Shown here piece after piece: positions 46,971 through 56,651 of a stretch of DNA of 64,000 nt. The position numbers and the translations under genes are program-made. The notes under the pieces are model-generated. The model saw only the letters and a program-made list of their open reading frames with translations. It had not been told where the DNA came from and searched no databases. Position 1 is the stretch's first letter, and each line of letters starts with the position of its first letter. The stretch is from SAR92 clade bacterium (GTDB taxonomy: Bacteria; Pseudomonadota; Gammaproteobacteria; Pseudomonadales; Porticoccaceae), in assembly GCA_004211905.1 (NCBI GenBank), contig SHBP01000005.1, positions 1-64,000 on the forward strand, given 5' to 3'.

Positions 46971-47588
46971 ATGACAGTCAAAGTAAAAATTTGTGGTGTT
47001 ACTACGGTATCTCAAGTTGAGATGATACAGCATTCCGGAGCCGATGCTATTGGATTGGTTTTGTATGAAAAAAGTAGTCGTTATGTTGATCTAGATAATG
47101 CGATTAAATTAAGGCGTGCTATTAGTCCAGATGTCCTTTGTGTGGCATTGGTTGTGAATGCGGATGAGGAATTTATAGAGTCTGTTATTAGCAAGTTAAA
47201 ACCAGATTTTATCCAATTCCATGGTGATGAGACCGCGGAGTTCTGTAACCAATTTAATTACCCATTCATTCGCGCTATACGAATGAGTGAGAGTCTGAAT
47301 ATCCTCGATGAAGTTATAGGATATAAAGCGGAGGGTGGGTTTCTGTTCGACGCTTGGAATAAAGATCATTACGGGGGCACAGGGGAGACTTTCGATTGGT
47401 CAAGACTGCCTTCTGAGCATAATTTTAATTTAATTCTTGCCGGAGGTTTGAATCCCGACAACGTGGCTGCAGCAGTAAAATTGGTAAAGCCTTATATGGT
47501 TGACGTTAGCGGTGGTGTTGAGTGTTCCGCAGGTGTTAAAGATCAAGGTAAAGTCGCGGAGTTTATCCGTAATGCAAAGCATGGCTGA
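46971..47588 (+). CDS. trpF: Phosphoribosylanthranilate isomerase TrpF
   Basis: 205 residues. KICGVTTVSQVE carries the catalytic Cys, and QFHGDE, FDAW and LAGGLNPDNV complete the TIM-barrel motifs, ending VDVSGGVE. It performs the Amadori step of tryptophan synthesis. It directly follows truA, but trpB and trpA do not follow it here; accD does, as in Pseudomonas. Confidence 0.95.
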   Translation: MTVKVKICGVTTVSQVEMIQHSGADAIGLVLYEKSSRYVDLDNAIKLRRAISPDVLCVALVVNADEEFIESVISKLKPDFIQFHGDETAEFCNQFNYPFIRAIRMSESLNILDEVIGYKAEGGFLFDAWNKDHYGGTGETFDWSRLPSEHNFNLILAGGLNPDNVAAAVKLVKPYMVDVSGGVECSAGVKDQGKVAEFIRNAKHG

Positions 47589-47676
47589 ATTTTGCATCAT
47601 TTGCCTCTTAGAGGTAGTGACGAAAATCGCGCTATTTTATGATTAGTTGGTTAAATAGTTTTAAGACGGCCTATGG

Positions 47677-47700
47677 GACATTTAAATGTCATGTTAGAAT
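47677..47700 (+). promoter_or_regulatory. 14-bp palindrome and -10-like box upstream of accD
   Basis: A perfect palindrome GACATTTAAATGTC (47677-47690) is followed five bases later by TAGAAT (47695-47700). The palindrome would overlap the spacer of a promoter, a repressor-like position, 61 bases before the accD start. Confidence 0.4.
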
Positions 47701-47760
47701 GAACGTGCATCTGGGCTATTGAGAAGTTAGAAATATACCAACTCTTTTTAAAGGAAGTTT

Positions 47761-48633
47761 ATGAATTGGCTTAACCGAATACGACCCAAAGGGACTGCGG
47801 CCACCAAAAATGAGCGGTCAAACTCCGTTCCAGAGGGGCTTTGGAAAAAATGCCCAAAATGCGCCTCGCCACTCTACCGTCCTGAGTTAGAAAGAAACCT
47901 AGATGTTTGCCCTAAGTGTGAACACCACATGCGCATAGGCGCTCGCCGCCGTATAGATATATTTCTGGATAAAGATGGGGCTCAGGAGATTGAGAAAGAT
48001 CTCGAGGCCATCGACCGATTAAAGTTTAAAGATGTGCAGAAATATAAAGATAGAATTTCAGATGCTCAGAAAAAAACTGGAGAGAAAGATGCATTAATAG
48101 CAATGACAGGAACGCTTAAATCTATTCCTGTCGTTGTCTGTGCATTTGAGTTTGCATTTAATGGCGGCTCTATGGGATATGCTGTTGGTGAGAAATTTAC
48201 TCGTGCAGCTCAAATAGCATTAGAAGAGCGTCGTCCCCTAATCTGCTTCTCTGCGACCGGCGGAGCACGAATGCAGGAAGCCTTGATATCTTTGATGCAA
48301 ATGGCCAAGACAAGCGCTATCCTTGAGCGTCTTCGTATTGCTGGCGTGCCTTATATTTCTATTATGACTGATCCCGTTTACGGTGGAGTATCGGCGAGTC
48401 TAGCTATGCTGGGAGATCTTAATATCGCAGAGCCGGGTGCTCGAGCCGGCTTTGCTGGCCCTAACATTATTGAACAGACTGTTCGACAGAAACTACCAAA
48501 AGGGTTTCAGAGGAGTGAGTTTCTTTTGGAAAAAGGCCATATTGATATGATTATTGCACGTAATGAAATGCGTGATCGCGTGGCCAGTTCACTATCCAAA
48601 TTCATCAATATTCCTGAGCCTGTCGATGCCTAA
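47761..48633 (+). CDS. accD: Acetyl-CoA carboxylase carboxyltransferase subunit beta AccD
   Basis: 290 residues with AAAGGAAG before the ATG. The zinc knuckle uses Cys31, Cys34, Cys50 and Cys53. The crotonase-like carboxyltransferase core shows [28 protein letters not shown] and [16 protein letters not shown]. With AccA it transfers carboxyl from biotin to acetyl-CoA to make malonyl-CoA. It overlaps folC by eight bases. Confidence 0.97.
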   Translation: MNWLNRIRPKGTAATKNERSNSVPEGLWKKCPKCASPLYRPELERNLDVCPKCEHHMRIGARRRIDIFLDKDGAQEIEKDLEAIDRLKFKDVQKYKDRISDAQKKTGEKDALIAMTGTLKSIPVVVCAFEFAFNGGSMGYAVGEKFTRAAQIALEERRPLICFSATGGARMQEALISLMQMAKTSAILERLRIAGVPYISIMTDPVYGGVSASLAMLGDLNIAEPGARAGFAGPNIIEQTVRQKLPKGFQRSEFLLEKGHIDMIIARNEMRDRVASSLSKFINIPEPVDA

Positions 48634-49900
48634 CCGTTCCCTTGAGGAATGGTTGGCAGTCATTGAAACTCGTCACCCCAACGAAATTGATCTAGGCCTA
48701 GCGCGAGTGGGGCAGGTTTGGTCCTCCCTAAAAACTCAAATTTCCACACTATCTAGCCCAGCGTTTATTACCGTGGCCGGCACTAATGGTAAAGGCTCCT
48801 GCGTAGCCACTATGCAGGCCGTATTGAGTGCTCACGGATACTCAGTTGGCGCATTTACATCGCCTCACTTTTTGCATTACAGCGAGAGAATAACCATCAA
48901 TGGGGTGCCGGCATCAGATGCTCAAATTGTGACTGCATTTGAACTGATTGAGGATATTAGTGGTGATATTTCTCTTACCTACTTTGAATTTAATGCACTG
49001 GCAGCTTTGGTGATTTTCTGCCAACAAAATTTGGATGCAGTGTTGCTCGAAGTTGGCCTCGGCGGTGAATTGGATGCAGTCAATATTATTGATGCTGATG
49101 TGGCTATTGTGACCAGTGTTGATCTGGATCATCAGGATTGGCTAGGTGACACAAGATCTGAAATAGGAAGAGCAAAGCTTGGTGTGGCACGACGTAACAA
49201 ACCCCTGTTGGTTGGCGAACCTGATCTGCCGCACGGGTTTGCCGATAGGGTAGTGGAGATTGGCGCTGATGCTTTATTTATTGGGAATGATTTTAGAGTT
49301 TTAGAGGACAAAAACAGCTCCTCTTTTATCTCGCACTTGGTGGATGATGGTTTAACTCAAGTTATTGGCCCCATGAACCAATGTGCTCTGTTGCCGGAAA
49401 ATATAACACTCGCATTGCAAGCAGTAGTCAGTGCAGGATTTTCCATCGATAGCGATATATGTTGCCGAGCAATTAATTCTTTGAGCCTTATTGGGAGGTT
49501 GCAGAAGGTAAAATATAAGGGTATCAACGTAATCTTGGATGTAGCACACAACCCTGCCGCAGCAAGAATATTAAGGAAAAACCTTCCTGTAGTGGCCGGT
49601 AAAACTTTTGCTGTCGCATCTGTTTTAGCAGATAAAGATTGGACTGGCATCGTTGAGCAAATGGCTCCTAGCGTGGATGATTGGTTAATAGGGCAGATAA
49701 ACGATAATCAGCGCGCTTTGGACGCTCGATCTCTGCTCAAAGTAGTATATACTGCGCAGCATAAAGGGCGTTGCTATCAATCTGTTGAAAATGCTTTTCA
49801 TCAGGCAATTATTGAAGCTTCTTCGCTTGATCAAGTCATTGTTTTTGGTTCATTTCACACTGTTTCGGCAGTATTAAGGGTCATGTCTAAAGAGGGTTAA
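48626..49900 (+). CDS. folC: Bifunctional folylpolyglutamate/dihydrofolate synthase FolC
   Basis: 424 residues from ATG 48626, overlapping the accD end; the frame extends upstream only as accD in another frame. The N-terminal [18 protein letters not shown] is standard for gammaproteobacterial FolC. The P-loop is [12 protein letters not shown], followed by [12 protein letters not shown]. It adds glutamate to folates. The accD-folC-SPOR-cvpA-purF order is conserved in related bacteria. Confidence 0.95.
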   Translation: MPNRSLEEWLAVIETRHPNEIDLGLARVGQVWSSLKTQISTLSSPAFITVAGTNGKGSCVATMQAVLSAHGYSVGAFTSPHFLHYSERITINGVPASDAQIVTAFELIEDISGDISLTYFEFNALAALVIFCQQNLDAVLLEVGLGGELDAVNIIDADVAIVTSVDLDHQDWLGDTRSEIGRAKLGVARRNKPLLVGEPDLPHGFADRVVEIGADALFIGNDFRVLEDKNSSSFISHLVDDGLTQVIGPMNQCALLPENITLALQAVVSAGFSIDSDICCRAINSLSLIGRLQKVKYKGINVILDVAHNPAAARILRKNLPVVAGKTFAVASVLADKDWTGIVEQMAPSVDDWLIGQINDNQRALDARSLLKVVYTAQHKGRCYQSVENAFHQAIIEASSLDQVIVFGSFHTVSAVLRVMSKEG

Positions 49901-49901
49901 T

Positions 49902-50420
49902 GTGAGTGAAGGTTTAAAGCACCGAATTGCCGGAACCATTGTTTTAGGTATTCTTGGCTTGATTGTCCTACCGTTATTGATTGACTTTGCCGATCCTGCA
50001 AAGATTGACCGTACAACCAAGATTCCTCCCGCACCTTCTATACAGCCAACTGAGTTGGAGAAGGTTCAGCGGCCAGATGCTATTGAAGTAACATCCTCTT
50101 TACAGTCTTTATTTGATGGTGGCTCATTCAGTCCCGTAACTGAGGAAAGCAAGTCATTTGGGCTGGATGATAACAAGCTACCTATGGGTTGGTTTGTACA
50201 GGTAGGCAGCTTTTCCGAAGAGATCAGAGCTGTGGAGCTGCAGCGCCAGCTTAGTGTAGATGGGTACAAAGTTTTTAAAGACAAAGTAAAGGTCGATGAC
50301 GAGTTCAGGTTCAGAGTTTCTATTGGACCAAAAATAGATAAACGAAGTGCTCTCGCAGATAAAGCAGCTATTGATGAAAAGTTTGGTACTGATTCGATGG
50401 TAGTTAGGCACCAGCCCTGA
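49902..50420 (+). CDS. SPOR-domain cell-division protein (DedD-like)
   Basis: 172 residues from GTG 49902, behind AGAGGG. One N-terminal transmembrane helix (about 8-26), a Pro-rich linker, and a C-terminal SPOR domain (about 97-170, GWFVQVGSFSEEIRAVELQRQL). SPOR domains bind glycan denuded of stem peptides at the division septum. Location between folC and cvpA matches E. coli dedD. Confidence 0.9.
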   Translation: MSEGLKHRIAGTIVLGILGLIVLPLLIDFADPAKIDRTTKIPPAPSIQPTELEKVQRPDAIEVTSSLQSLFDGGSFSPVTEESKSFGLDDNKLPMGWFVQVGSFSEEIRAVELQRQLSVDGYKVFKDKVKVDDEFRFRVSIGPKIDKRSALADKAAIDEKFGTDSMVVRHQP

Positions 50421-50465
50421 GCAGAGTGGTACAGGATTTATTGCACTAATTAGAAAGGGTAGATC

Positions 50466-50966
50466 ATGGAGATAGCAGCAGTTGATGTCACCATTTTCAT
50501 AATTATAGTGATATCGGGAATCATTAGTATGATTCGAGGCTTTATAAAAGAAGCCATGTCTCTGGTTATTTGGTTGGCTGCATTTTTTGTGGCGATGAGT
50601 TTTAAAGAAGTATTTGCAGAATTACTCGTAGGTCTCATAGAGTTGGCTTCTATGCGGCAATTAGCGGCTTGGGGCATCCTCTTTGTTGCTACCCTTTTGC
50701 TGGGAGCAATGCTTAATTTTTTATTAGGAAAATTAGTTACTTCAACTGGATTAGGTGGGACTGACAGGACGTTAGGATTAGTTTTTGGAGTTTTCAGAGG
50801 TTTGTTGATTGTGCTGGCGTTGGTTGTTGTAGTGCCTAAAGCACTACCGGTGGATCAGGATGCCTGGTGGACAGCATCTCGGCTTATTCCTCTTTTTCAG
50901 TCATTTGAAGATGTCGGCAGAGAAGCTGCTACCGCATTTTCGGATTTAATTATGGGTTGGATTTAA
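50466..50966 (+). CDS. cvpA: CvpA family membrane protein
   Basis: 166 residues with four hydrophobic helices (about 5-22, 28-48, 63-85, 102-122) and [24 protein letters not shown] near the start, the CvpA signature. CvpA is required for colicin V export and envelope tolerance in E. coli. AAAGGG lies before the ATG. Its stop overlaps no gene, but purF starts two bases later, so the two are coupled. Confidence 0.92.
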   Translation: MEIAAVDVTIFIIIVISGIISMIRGFIKEAMSLVIWLAAFFVAMSFKEVFAELLVGLIELASMRQLAAWGILFVATLLLGAMLNFLLGKLVTSTGLGGTDRTLGLVFGVFRGLLIVLALVVVVPKALPVDQDAWWTASRLIPLFQSFEDVGREAATAFSDLIMGWI

Positions 50967-50968
50967 TC

Positions 50969-52501
50969 ATGTGTGGTGTCGTTGGTATTTCAGGTAAGTC
51001 TAATGTTAATTTGCGCTTGTATGATGCGCTGACAATGTTACAGCATAGAGGCCAAGATGCTGCTGGTATTGTTACTGAATCAAAGGGCGAACTGCATCAA
51101 TGTAAAGGTGAAGGACTCGCTCGAGACGTTTTTCGACGTAGCCATATGGTGCGCCTAGTTGGTGAAGTGGGAATTGGACATGTTCGATATCCCACCGCTG
51201 GCAGTTCTGGACCGGCTTTGGCACAACCTCTCTACGTTAATTCTCCCTATGGTATTTTTATCGCTCACAATGGCAACTTGACCAATGCAGATGAATTGCG
51301 CGAACAGATTTTCCGTGAAGACCTCAGACATTTAAATACCGACTCTGATTCTGAAGTGCTACTTAATATATTTGCCCATGAACTCCAAGCTAGAGGAAAA
51401 CTTGAGCCCAATAGTGAGGACATTTTTGCTGCTGTATCAGGGGTTCATGATCGGTGTAACGGTGCTTACGCTGTGGTTGGTCTTATTGCGAACTACGGAA
51501 TGTTTGCATTTAGAGACAGATTCGGTATTCGCCCTCTTTGTTATGGCAAGCGGGAGACGAGTGAGGGAACTGAATATGCAGTTGTTTCAGAGTCTGTGGT
51601 TCTGGATAGCCTTGGCTTTGAGTTGATTAAGGATTTAGAGCCTGGAGAGGCTTTGTTTGTCGATAAATTAGGGAAACTTCATATAAGACAGTGCTCGAAA
51701 GAACATGAATTGGTGCCCTGTATATTTGAACATGTTTATTTTGCTCGTCCTGATTCCCTAGTCGATGATATTTCAGTGTATAAATGTCGATTAAGAATGG
51801 GTGAAAAGCTTGCGGAGAAATTGGTTCGTTTGAATCCAGATCATCAAATTGATGTGGTCATTCCTATACCCGACACCAGCAGAGTCTCGGCTCAAGCATT
51901 GGCTGAACACCTTGGTGTCAAGCTTAGAGAAGGATTTATGAAAAATCGCTATATAGGGCGCACTTTTATAATGCCAGGCCAAACAGAGCGGAAAAAATCG
52001 GTACGCCAGAAGCTTAATGCGGTAAAGCTAGAGTTCGCTGGCAAAAATGTTCTCTTGGTGGATGATTCTATCGTCAGGGGTACTACGTCACAAGAGATTA
52101 TCCAAATGGCGAGAGATGCTGGAGCAAAAAAAGTATTTATGGCATCCGCAGCCCCCGGTGTTAGATACCCTAATGTTTATGGTATTGATATGCCTTCTGC
52201 CTCAGAGTTAATTGCCCATGGTAGAAGTGATGAGGAAGTTGGAGAGTTGATAGGTGCTGATTGGCTGATTTACCAGGATCTAGAAGATCTCATTGCTTCT
52301 GCCTCGGAGGGTAACGATAGTATTAAACGATTCGAGTGCTCAGTCTTTGATGGTGAGTATGTTACTGGAGATGTTGATGGTACCTATCTTTCTAAAATCG
52401 ACTCTGTTCGAAATGACGCAGCAAAACGGGGTAGCGATGACGGTGATGATAGGAACAGCCAAGTGATAGGTATTCATAACAATGGCAGCGGCGCAAGCTA
52501 A
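50969..52501 (+). CDS. purF: Amidophosphoribosyltransferase PurF
   Basis: 510 residues from ATG 50969, fixed because Cys2 must become the N-terminal nucleophile (MCGVVGI). The glutamine amidotransferase domain shows [10 protein letters not shown] and [11 protein letters not shown]; the phosphoribosyltransferase domain shows [17 protein letters not shown]. It is the first committed step of purine synthesis. The upstream cvpA is two bases away. In Pseudomonas metZ follows; here msrA does. Confidence 0.97.
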   Translation: MCGVVGISGKSNVNLRLYDALTMLQHRGQDAAGIVTESKGELHQCKGEGLARDVFRRSHMVRLVGEVGIGHVRYPTAGSSGPALAQPLYVNSPYGIFIAHNGNLTNADELREQIFREDLRHLNTDSDSEVLLNIFAHELQARGKLEPNSEDIFAAVSGVHDRCNGAYAVVGLIANYGMFAFRDRFGIRPLCYGKRETSEGTEYAVVSESVVLDSLGFELIKDLEPGEALFVDKLGKLHIRQCSKEHELVPCIFEHVYFARPDSLVDDISVYKCRLRMGEKLAEKLVRLNPDHQIDVVIPIPDTSRVSAQALAEHLGVKLREGFMKNRYIGRTFIMPGQTERKKSVRQKLNAVKLEFAGKNVLLVDDSIVRGTTSQEIIQMARDAGAKKVFMASAAPGVRYPNVYGIDMPSASELIAHGRSDEEVGELIGADWLIYQDLEDLIASASEGNDSIKRFECSVFDGEYVTGDVDGTYLSKIDSVRNDAAKRGSDDGDDRNSQVIGIHNNGSGAS

Positions 52502-52526
52502 GATATTTAGTCTGGAGTCTTACCCT

Positions 52527-53162
52527 ATGTATGCAACATCCTTTGAAAAAAAGTCCATTCCGCAGAAAAAAGATTGCTTGTTAGGTCGAGATGATGTGAT
52601 GCCAGTTATAGATAGGCATCTTATTTTGGGAGGGCCCTTAAAGCCTCCATTTCCAAGTAATTGCAAAACTGCCATCTTTGCCATGGGTTGCTTTTGGGGT
52701 GTTGAGCGCCTTTTTTGGGAGAAAACAGGGGTTGTCTCTACTGCGGCCGGTTATGCTGGAGGAAGTACACCTAATCCAACGTATGAAGAAACCTGTACAG
52801 GCTTGACTGGGCACACTGAAGCGGTTTTGGTGGTATTTGACCCTAGTGTCATTTCTTATGATGACCTGTTGGTTATATTTTGGGAATCCCACGATCCGAC
52901 TCAAGGGATGAGGCAAGGCAATGATAGGGGAAGTCAGTATCGATCAGCTATTTATTGTATTGATCAAACTCAGTTAGAAAAGGCCTTGAAGTCTGCTGAG
53001 AATGCTCAAAAAGAATTAAATGGGTTAGGGTATGGTGGGATTACCACTGAAATCGATTCAGCTCCTGAATTCTTTTACGCTGAAGATTACCACCAGCAGT
53101 ATTTGGCCAAGAACCCTATGGGTTACTGCGGTCTCAAAGGAACCGGTATCTCCTGTGCTTAA
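52527..53162 (+). CDS. msrA: Peptide methionine sulfoxide reductase MsrA
   Basis: 211 residues from ATG 52527, ten bases after GGAG and matching the E. coli length of 212; an in-frame ATG at 52482 would overlap purF. The catalytic Cys55 is in [13 protein letters not shown], with [14 protein letters not shown] and [18 protein letters not shown] second Cys in GYCGLKG serves as resolving residue. It repairs oxidised Met. It converges on the peptide-transporter operon 21 bases away. Confidence 0.93.
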   Translation: MYATSFEKKSIPQKKDCLLGRDDVMPVIDRHLILGGPLKPPFPSNCKTAIFAMGCFWGVERLFWEKTGVVSTAAGYAGGSTPNPTYEETCTGLTGHTEAVLVVFDPSVISYDDLLVIFWESHDPTQGMRQGNDRGSQYRSAIYCIDQTQLEKALKSAENAQKELNGLGYGGITTEIDSAPEFFYAEDYHQQYLAKNPMGYCGLKGTGISCA

Positions 53163-53183
53163 TCATCAAATTATATTTACCTG

Positions 53184-54821
53184 CTAGATTCGAGCCATTC
53201 TAGCCCGCTCTGAAACAGGGTCAGCTAATGGGATTGCCGCCAACAGGTTTTGAGTATACGGCTCTTTAGGGTTAGCCCATAGAGATTCCGTATCTCCCTG
53301 CTCGATGAGAATTCCATGGTGCATGACCAATACACGATCAGAGATATAACGAACAACCGACAGGTCATGAGAAATAAACATCATAGTCAAATTATGTCGC
53401 TCAACAAGGTCAAGTATTAAATCTAATATTTGAGCTTGGATGGTCACATCGAGCGCAGAAACTGGCTCATCCGCAATAATCAATTCAGGCTTGGTGGCGA
53501 TAGCGCGCCCAATAGCGATACGTTGCCGCTGACCACCTGAAAATTCATGGGGATATTTGCGCATTTGGGCTCTAGCAAGACCTACATCGTCCATAAGGCT
53601 CTGTACTTGCTCGGTAATGTTGTTTTTGTTGGCAAGCCCATGATATAGCAATGGCTCAGCTAGAGTTTCGAAAACAGTCATGCGAGGATTTAGAGATGCG
53701 TATGGGTCCTGAAAGATCATCTGCATTCGACGACGCCAAGGCACCATTTGTGAGTTGCTCATGCCAGTTAACTGAGTACCATCAAAGGTTACTGTACCCT
53801 CCGTGGTTGGAGCTAGCTGCAAAATTGACCGACCTAGGGTAGATTTGCCAGAGCCTGATTCTCCCACTAGACCCAATATTTCTCCTCGCTTAATTGTCAG
53901 ACTTGCATTCTCGACGGCTTTGACTATTGAGACTTTTGAGCCGGAGTAGTCCTTAAACCAGGTTCTAAGATTAGAGACCTCAACCAAGGATTTATCTTGA
54001 GCGCGATTAACCATGGTTTTAGCGCCTTCAGGGATCGCATTAAGCAGCCGTTTAGTGTAATCATCCTCTGTGTTATAGAAGATCTTGTCAGCATTACCAG
54101 TTTCCATTGCCAGGCCATTACACATCACTAAAATCTTATCGGCTATTCCAGCAACCACCCCTAGGTCGTGGCTGATAAATATAACCGCAACATTGCGGGA
54201 TTTTTGGAGCTTCTTAATCAACTCTAATATTTGTGCTTGAATCGTGACGTCAAGAGCCGTGGTGGGTTCATCACAGATCAGTAAACGAGGCTCATTAATT
54301 AGTGCCATGGCGATCATTACTCGCTGCCGCATACCACCAGAGAATTCGTGGGGGTAGCTTTTAAATCTTCGCTCTGCATCGAGAATACCGACTTCTTTGA
54401 GTAACTCTATAGCCCTGCACTTAGCGATATTGCGTGATTGTCGACGGGCTTTGTCAGGGTGATATATCAGTGGCTCAATTAGCTGTTCGCCAATCGTTAA
54501 GTTTGGGTTCAGTGATGTCATAGGATCTTGAAAGATCATAGCTATGTCATTACCACGAAAATGCCGCATACGCTCCGAGCTACATGTCAGTAAGTCCTCG
54601 CCATCAAACATTGCAGTGCCGCCCTCAATCTTAGCCGGCGGTTTAGGCAATAAGTCCAATAGGCTGTAGCAAGTAACTGATTTACCCGATCCAGACTCAC
54701 CAACGATAGCGAGTGTTTCTCCAGCGTTCACAGAGAAGCTCACATCGTCTACAGCTTTGACTCGACCATTTCTAGTATGAAAATGGACTTTCAAATTTTT
54801 AACATCAAGTAAAGAGGTCAT
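53184..54821 (-). CDS. Peptide ABC transporter, fused double ATPase (DppDF/YejF type)
   Basis: 545 residues from ATG 54821, 13 bases after the preceding stop. Two complete ATPase domains are fused: the first with GESGSGKSVTC and FSGGMRQRV, the second (from about 280) with GESGSGKSTLG and FSGGQRQRI. Each has Walker B CDEPTTALD or ADEPVSALD and the oligopeptide-binding C-terminal extension (EPYTQNLLAAIP). Fusion of the D and F subunits is as in E. coli YejF. It energises peptide uptake. Last gene of the operon. Confidence 0.93.
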   Translation of the reverse strand: MTSLLDVKNLKVHFHTRNGRVKAVDDVSFSVNAGETLAIVGESGSGKSVTCYSLLDLLPKPPAKIEGGTAMFDGEDLLTCSSERMRHFRGNDIAMIFQDPMTSLNPNLTIGEQLIEPLIYHPDKARRQSRNIAKCRAIELLKEVGILDAERRFKSYPHEFSGGMRQRVMIAMALINEPRLLICDEPTTALDVTIQAQILELIKKLQKSRNVAVIFISHDLGVVAGIADKILVMCNGLAMETGNADKIFYNTEDDYTKRLLNAIPEGAKTMVNRAQDKSLVEVSNLRTWFKDYSGSKVSIVKAVENASLTIKRGEILGLVGESGSGKSTLGRSILQLAPTTEGTVTFDGTQLTGMSNSQMVPWRRRMQMIFQDPYASLNPRMTVFETLAEPLLYHGLANKNNITEQVQSLMDDVGLARAQMRKYPHEFSGGQRQRIAIGRAIATKPELIIADEPVSALDVTIQAQILDLILDLVERHNLTMMFISHDLSVVRYISDRVLVMHHGILIEQGDTESLWANPKEPYTQNLLAAIPLADPVSERARMARI

Positions 54822-54834
54822 ATTATTAAATTCA

Positions 54835-55716
54835 TTAGTCCTTTGAGGTTCTGGGATCGAGAGCATCACGTAACCCGTCACCTAAAAAATTAAGAGCAAA
54901 AAGGGTTAAAGACAGGGCGATACCCGGGAAGATAAGAAGCCAAGGGTATTCCTCCATTGTTTCCACGCCATAATTAATTAGTAGTCCCCAAGAGCTTTGC
55001 GGAGGCTGAATACCGAGTCCGAGAAAGCTTAGAAATGCTTCGAGTAACATGACGCTAGGAATAGTCAGCGTTGTGTAAACAATCACTGGGCCCAAAGTGT
55101 TAGGTATGATGTGGCGACGTATAATAATCCATTGAGACAAACCTAGGGAATGAGCCGCCTCGACAAATTCCTGCTTGCGCAGAGACATCACTTGCCCGCG
55201 AACGATCCGTGCCATAGTAAGCCATTCAACGGCTCCAATGGCAAAAAATAACAACAAGAGATTCCTTCCGAATACCACCATCAACAAAATTATAAAGATC
55301 ATGAAGGGTAGGGCGTAGAGAATATCCACTAGTCGCATCATTGCTGCATCAACACGCCCGCCTACGTATCCAGCAACTGCACCGTAAATCACGCCAATAG
55401 CTAACGCTACCGCGGTAGCGATAAAGCCAACCATCAGCGAGACGCGGCCTCCCCACATGATTCGAGTAAGCATGTCCCGACCAAAAATATCTGTACCCAG
55501 CCAGTGTTGCGCTGATGGAGGCGTAGCGCCCATCAAAAGGTCTTGCTCTTCATAGCCATAGGGAGCAATCCATGGGGTGAGTAAGGACATGATGCAGAGG
55601 AAGATGAGAAGGCTTAGCCCGATTAATGCTAGACGATTTTTGCGTAATTTAATCCAGGCATCTTCCCAAAGGGATGTACCTTTATCACTCTGAATATGCG
55701 TATCATTAGGGATCAT
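54835..55716 (-). CDS. Peptide ABC transporter permease (OppC/YejE type)
   Basis: 293 residues, with about six membrane helices and the OppC-type N-terminal region LRKNRLALIGLSLLIFLCIMS. The EAA loop EAAHSLGLSQWIIIRRHIIPN contacts the ATPase. Its ATG overlaps the stop of the OppB-like gene by one base (TAATG), showing translational coupling. Confidence 0.93.
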   Translation of the reverse strand: MIPNDTHIQSDKGTSLWEDAWIKLRKNRLALIGLSLLIFLCIMSLLTPWIAPYGYEEQDLLMGATPPSAQHWLGTDIFGRDMLTRIMWGGRVSLMVGFIATAVALAIGVIYGAVAGYVGGRVDAAMMRLVDILYALPFMIFIILLMVVFGRNLLLLFFAIGAVEWLTMARIVRGQVMSLRKQEFVEAAHSLGLSQWIIIRRHIIPNTLGPVIVYTTLTIPSVMLLEAFLSFLGLGIQPPQSSWGLLINYGVETMEEYPWLLIFPGIALSLTLFALNFLGDGLRDALDPRTSKD

Positions 55717-56651
55717 TATGCATTACCCCTAACTTGTTGGCGTAGTTTTGGATTTATCCAAATAGCGAGCATATCCGAAAGTAAATTGAACAAAATAATG
55801 AGTGTGGCAAAGAAAACAGTTGTACCTAAAATCATTGTATAGTCGCGATTAAATGCTGCTTGAACGTAAAAACGCCCAAGGCCGGGAATTTGAAATATTG
55901 TTTCCACCACAAATGAGCCACCTAGGAGGCCAGCAAAGGCAGGCCCTAAAAACGCGACTACAGGTATTAACCCGCCGCGTAAAGCATGCTTCCCGATGAT
56001 TAAAAATTCAGATAAACCTTTGGCCCGTGCTGTGCGGATATAGTCTTGGGAAAGAACTTCAAGCATACCGCCCCTAGACAGGCGTGCGATATAGGCAGCA
56101 TACCCCGTACCCAAGGTTATGGCGGGGAGAACTTTATCCCCTGGAATTTGGTCCCAACCAGAGACCGGAAGCCATTCCAAATGGATACCAAATACCAGCA
56201 CTAGGAGAGGCCCCAGTAAAAACGAAGGCATGCAGATCCCTATCATTGCAGCTGTCATGGGCACATAATCCTGAATGGTGTTGGGCCGCATTGAAGCGGT
56301 AACACCAGCGATGATGCCTATAAATATAGCCACTAGCATGGCATACAAGCCCAGCTCTGCAGTTGTACCAAGTCCTGATAAAATAAGTTCATTAACACTG
56401 CGTCCAGGGTATTTAAACGAGGGTCCCATATCTCCCTGCACTACATCGCCCAAATAGCTGAAGTATTGCTGCCATAGTGGTTGATTCAGATTATATTGTG
56501 CTTCAAGAGCCTCAAGTACTTCAGCTGGAACTGCTTTATCTGCAGAAAAAGGCCCGCCTGGTGCGCTGTGAACGAGCATAAAAGTCATGGTAATCACAAC
56601 TAATAGCACGGGGACCGCCTGGAGCAGACGGCCTAAAGCAAACTTAAACAT
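55716..56651 (-). CDS. Peptide ABC transporter permease (OppB type)
   Basis: 311 residues: the N-terminal ALGRLLQAVPVLLVVITMTF helix, a periplasmic loop with APGGPFSADKAVP, then about five more helices and the EAA loop YIRTARAKGLSEFLIIGKHALR. It overlaps both the substrate-binding protein gene and the OppC-like gene by single bases. Confidence 0.93.
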   Translation of the reverse strand: MFKFALGRLLQAVPVLLVVITMTFMLVHSAPGGPFSADKAVPAEVLEALEAQYNLNQPLWQQYFSYLGDVVQGDMGPSFKYPGRSVNELILSGLGTTAELGLYAMLVAIFIGIIAGVTASMRPNTIQDYVPMTAAMIGICMPSFLLGPLLVLVFGIHLEWLPVSGWDQIPGDKVLPAITLGTGYAAYIARLSRGGMLEVLSQDYIRTARAKGLSEFLIIGKHALRGGLIPVVAFLGPAFAGLLGGSFVVETIFQIPGLGRFYVQAAFNRDYTMILGTTVFFATLIILFNLLSDMLAIWINPKLRQQVRGNA

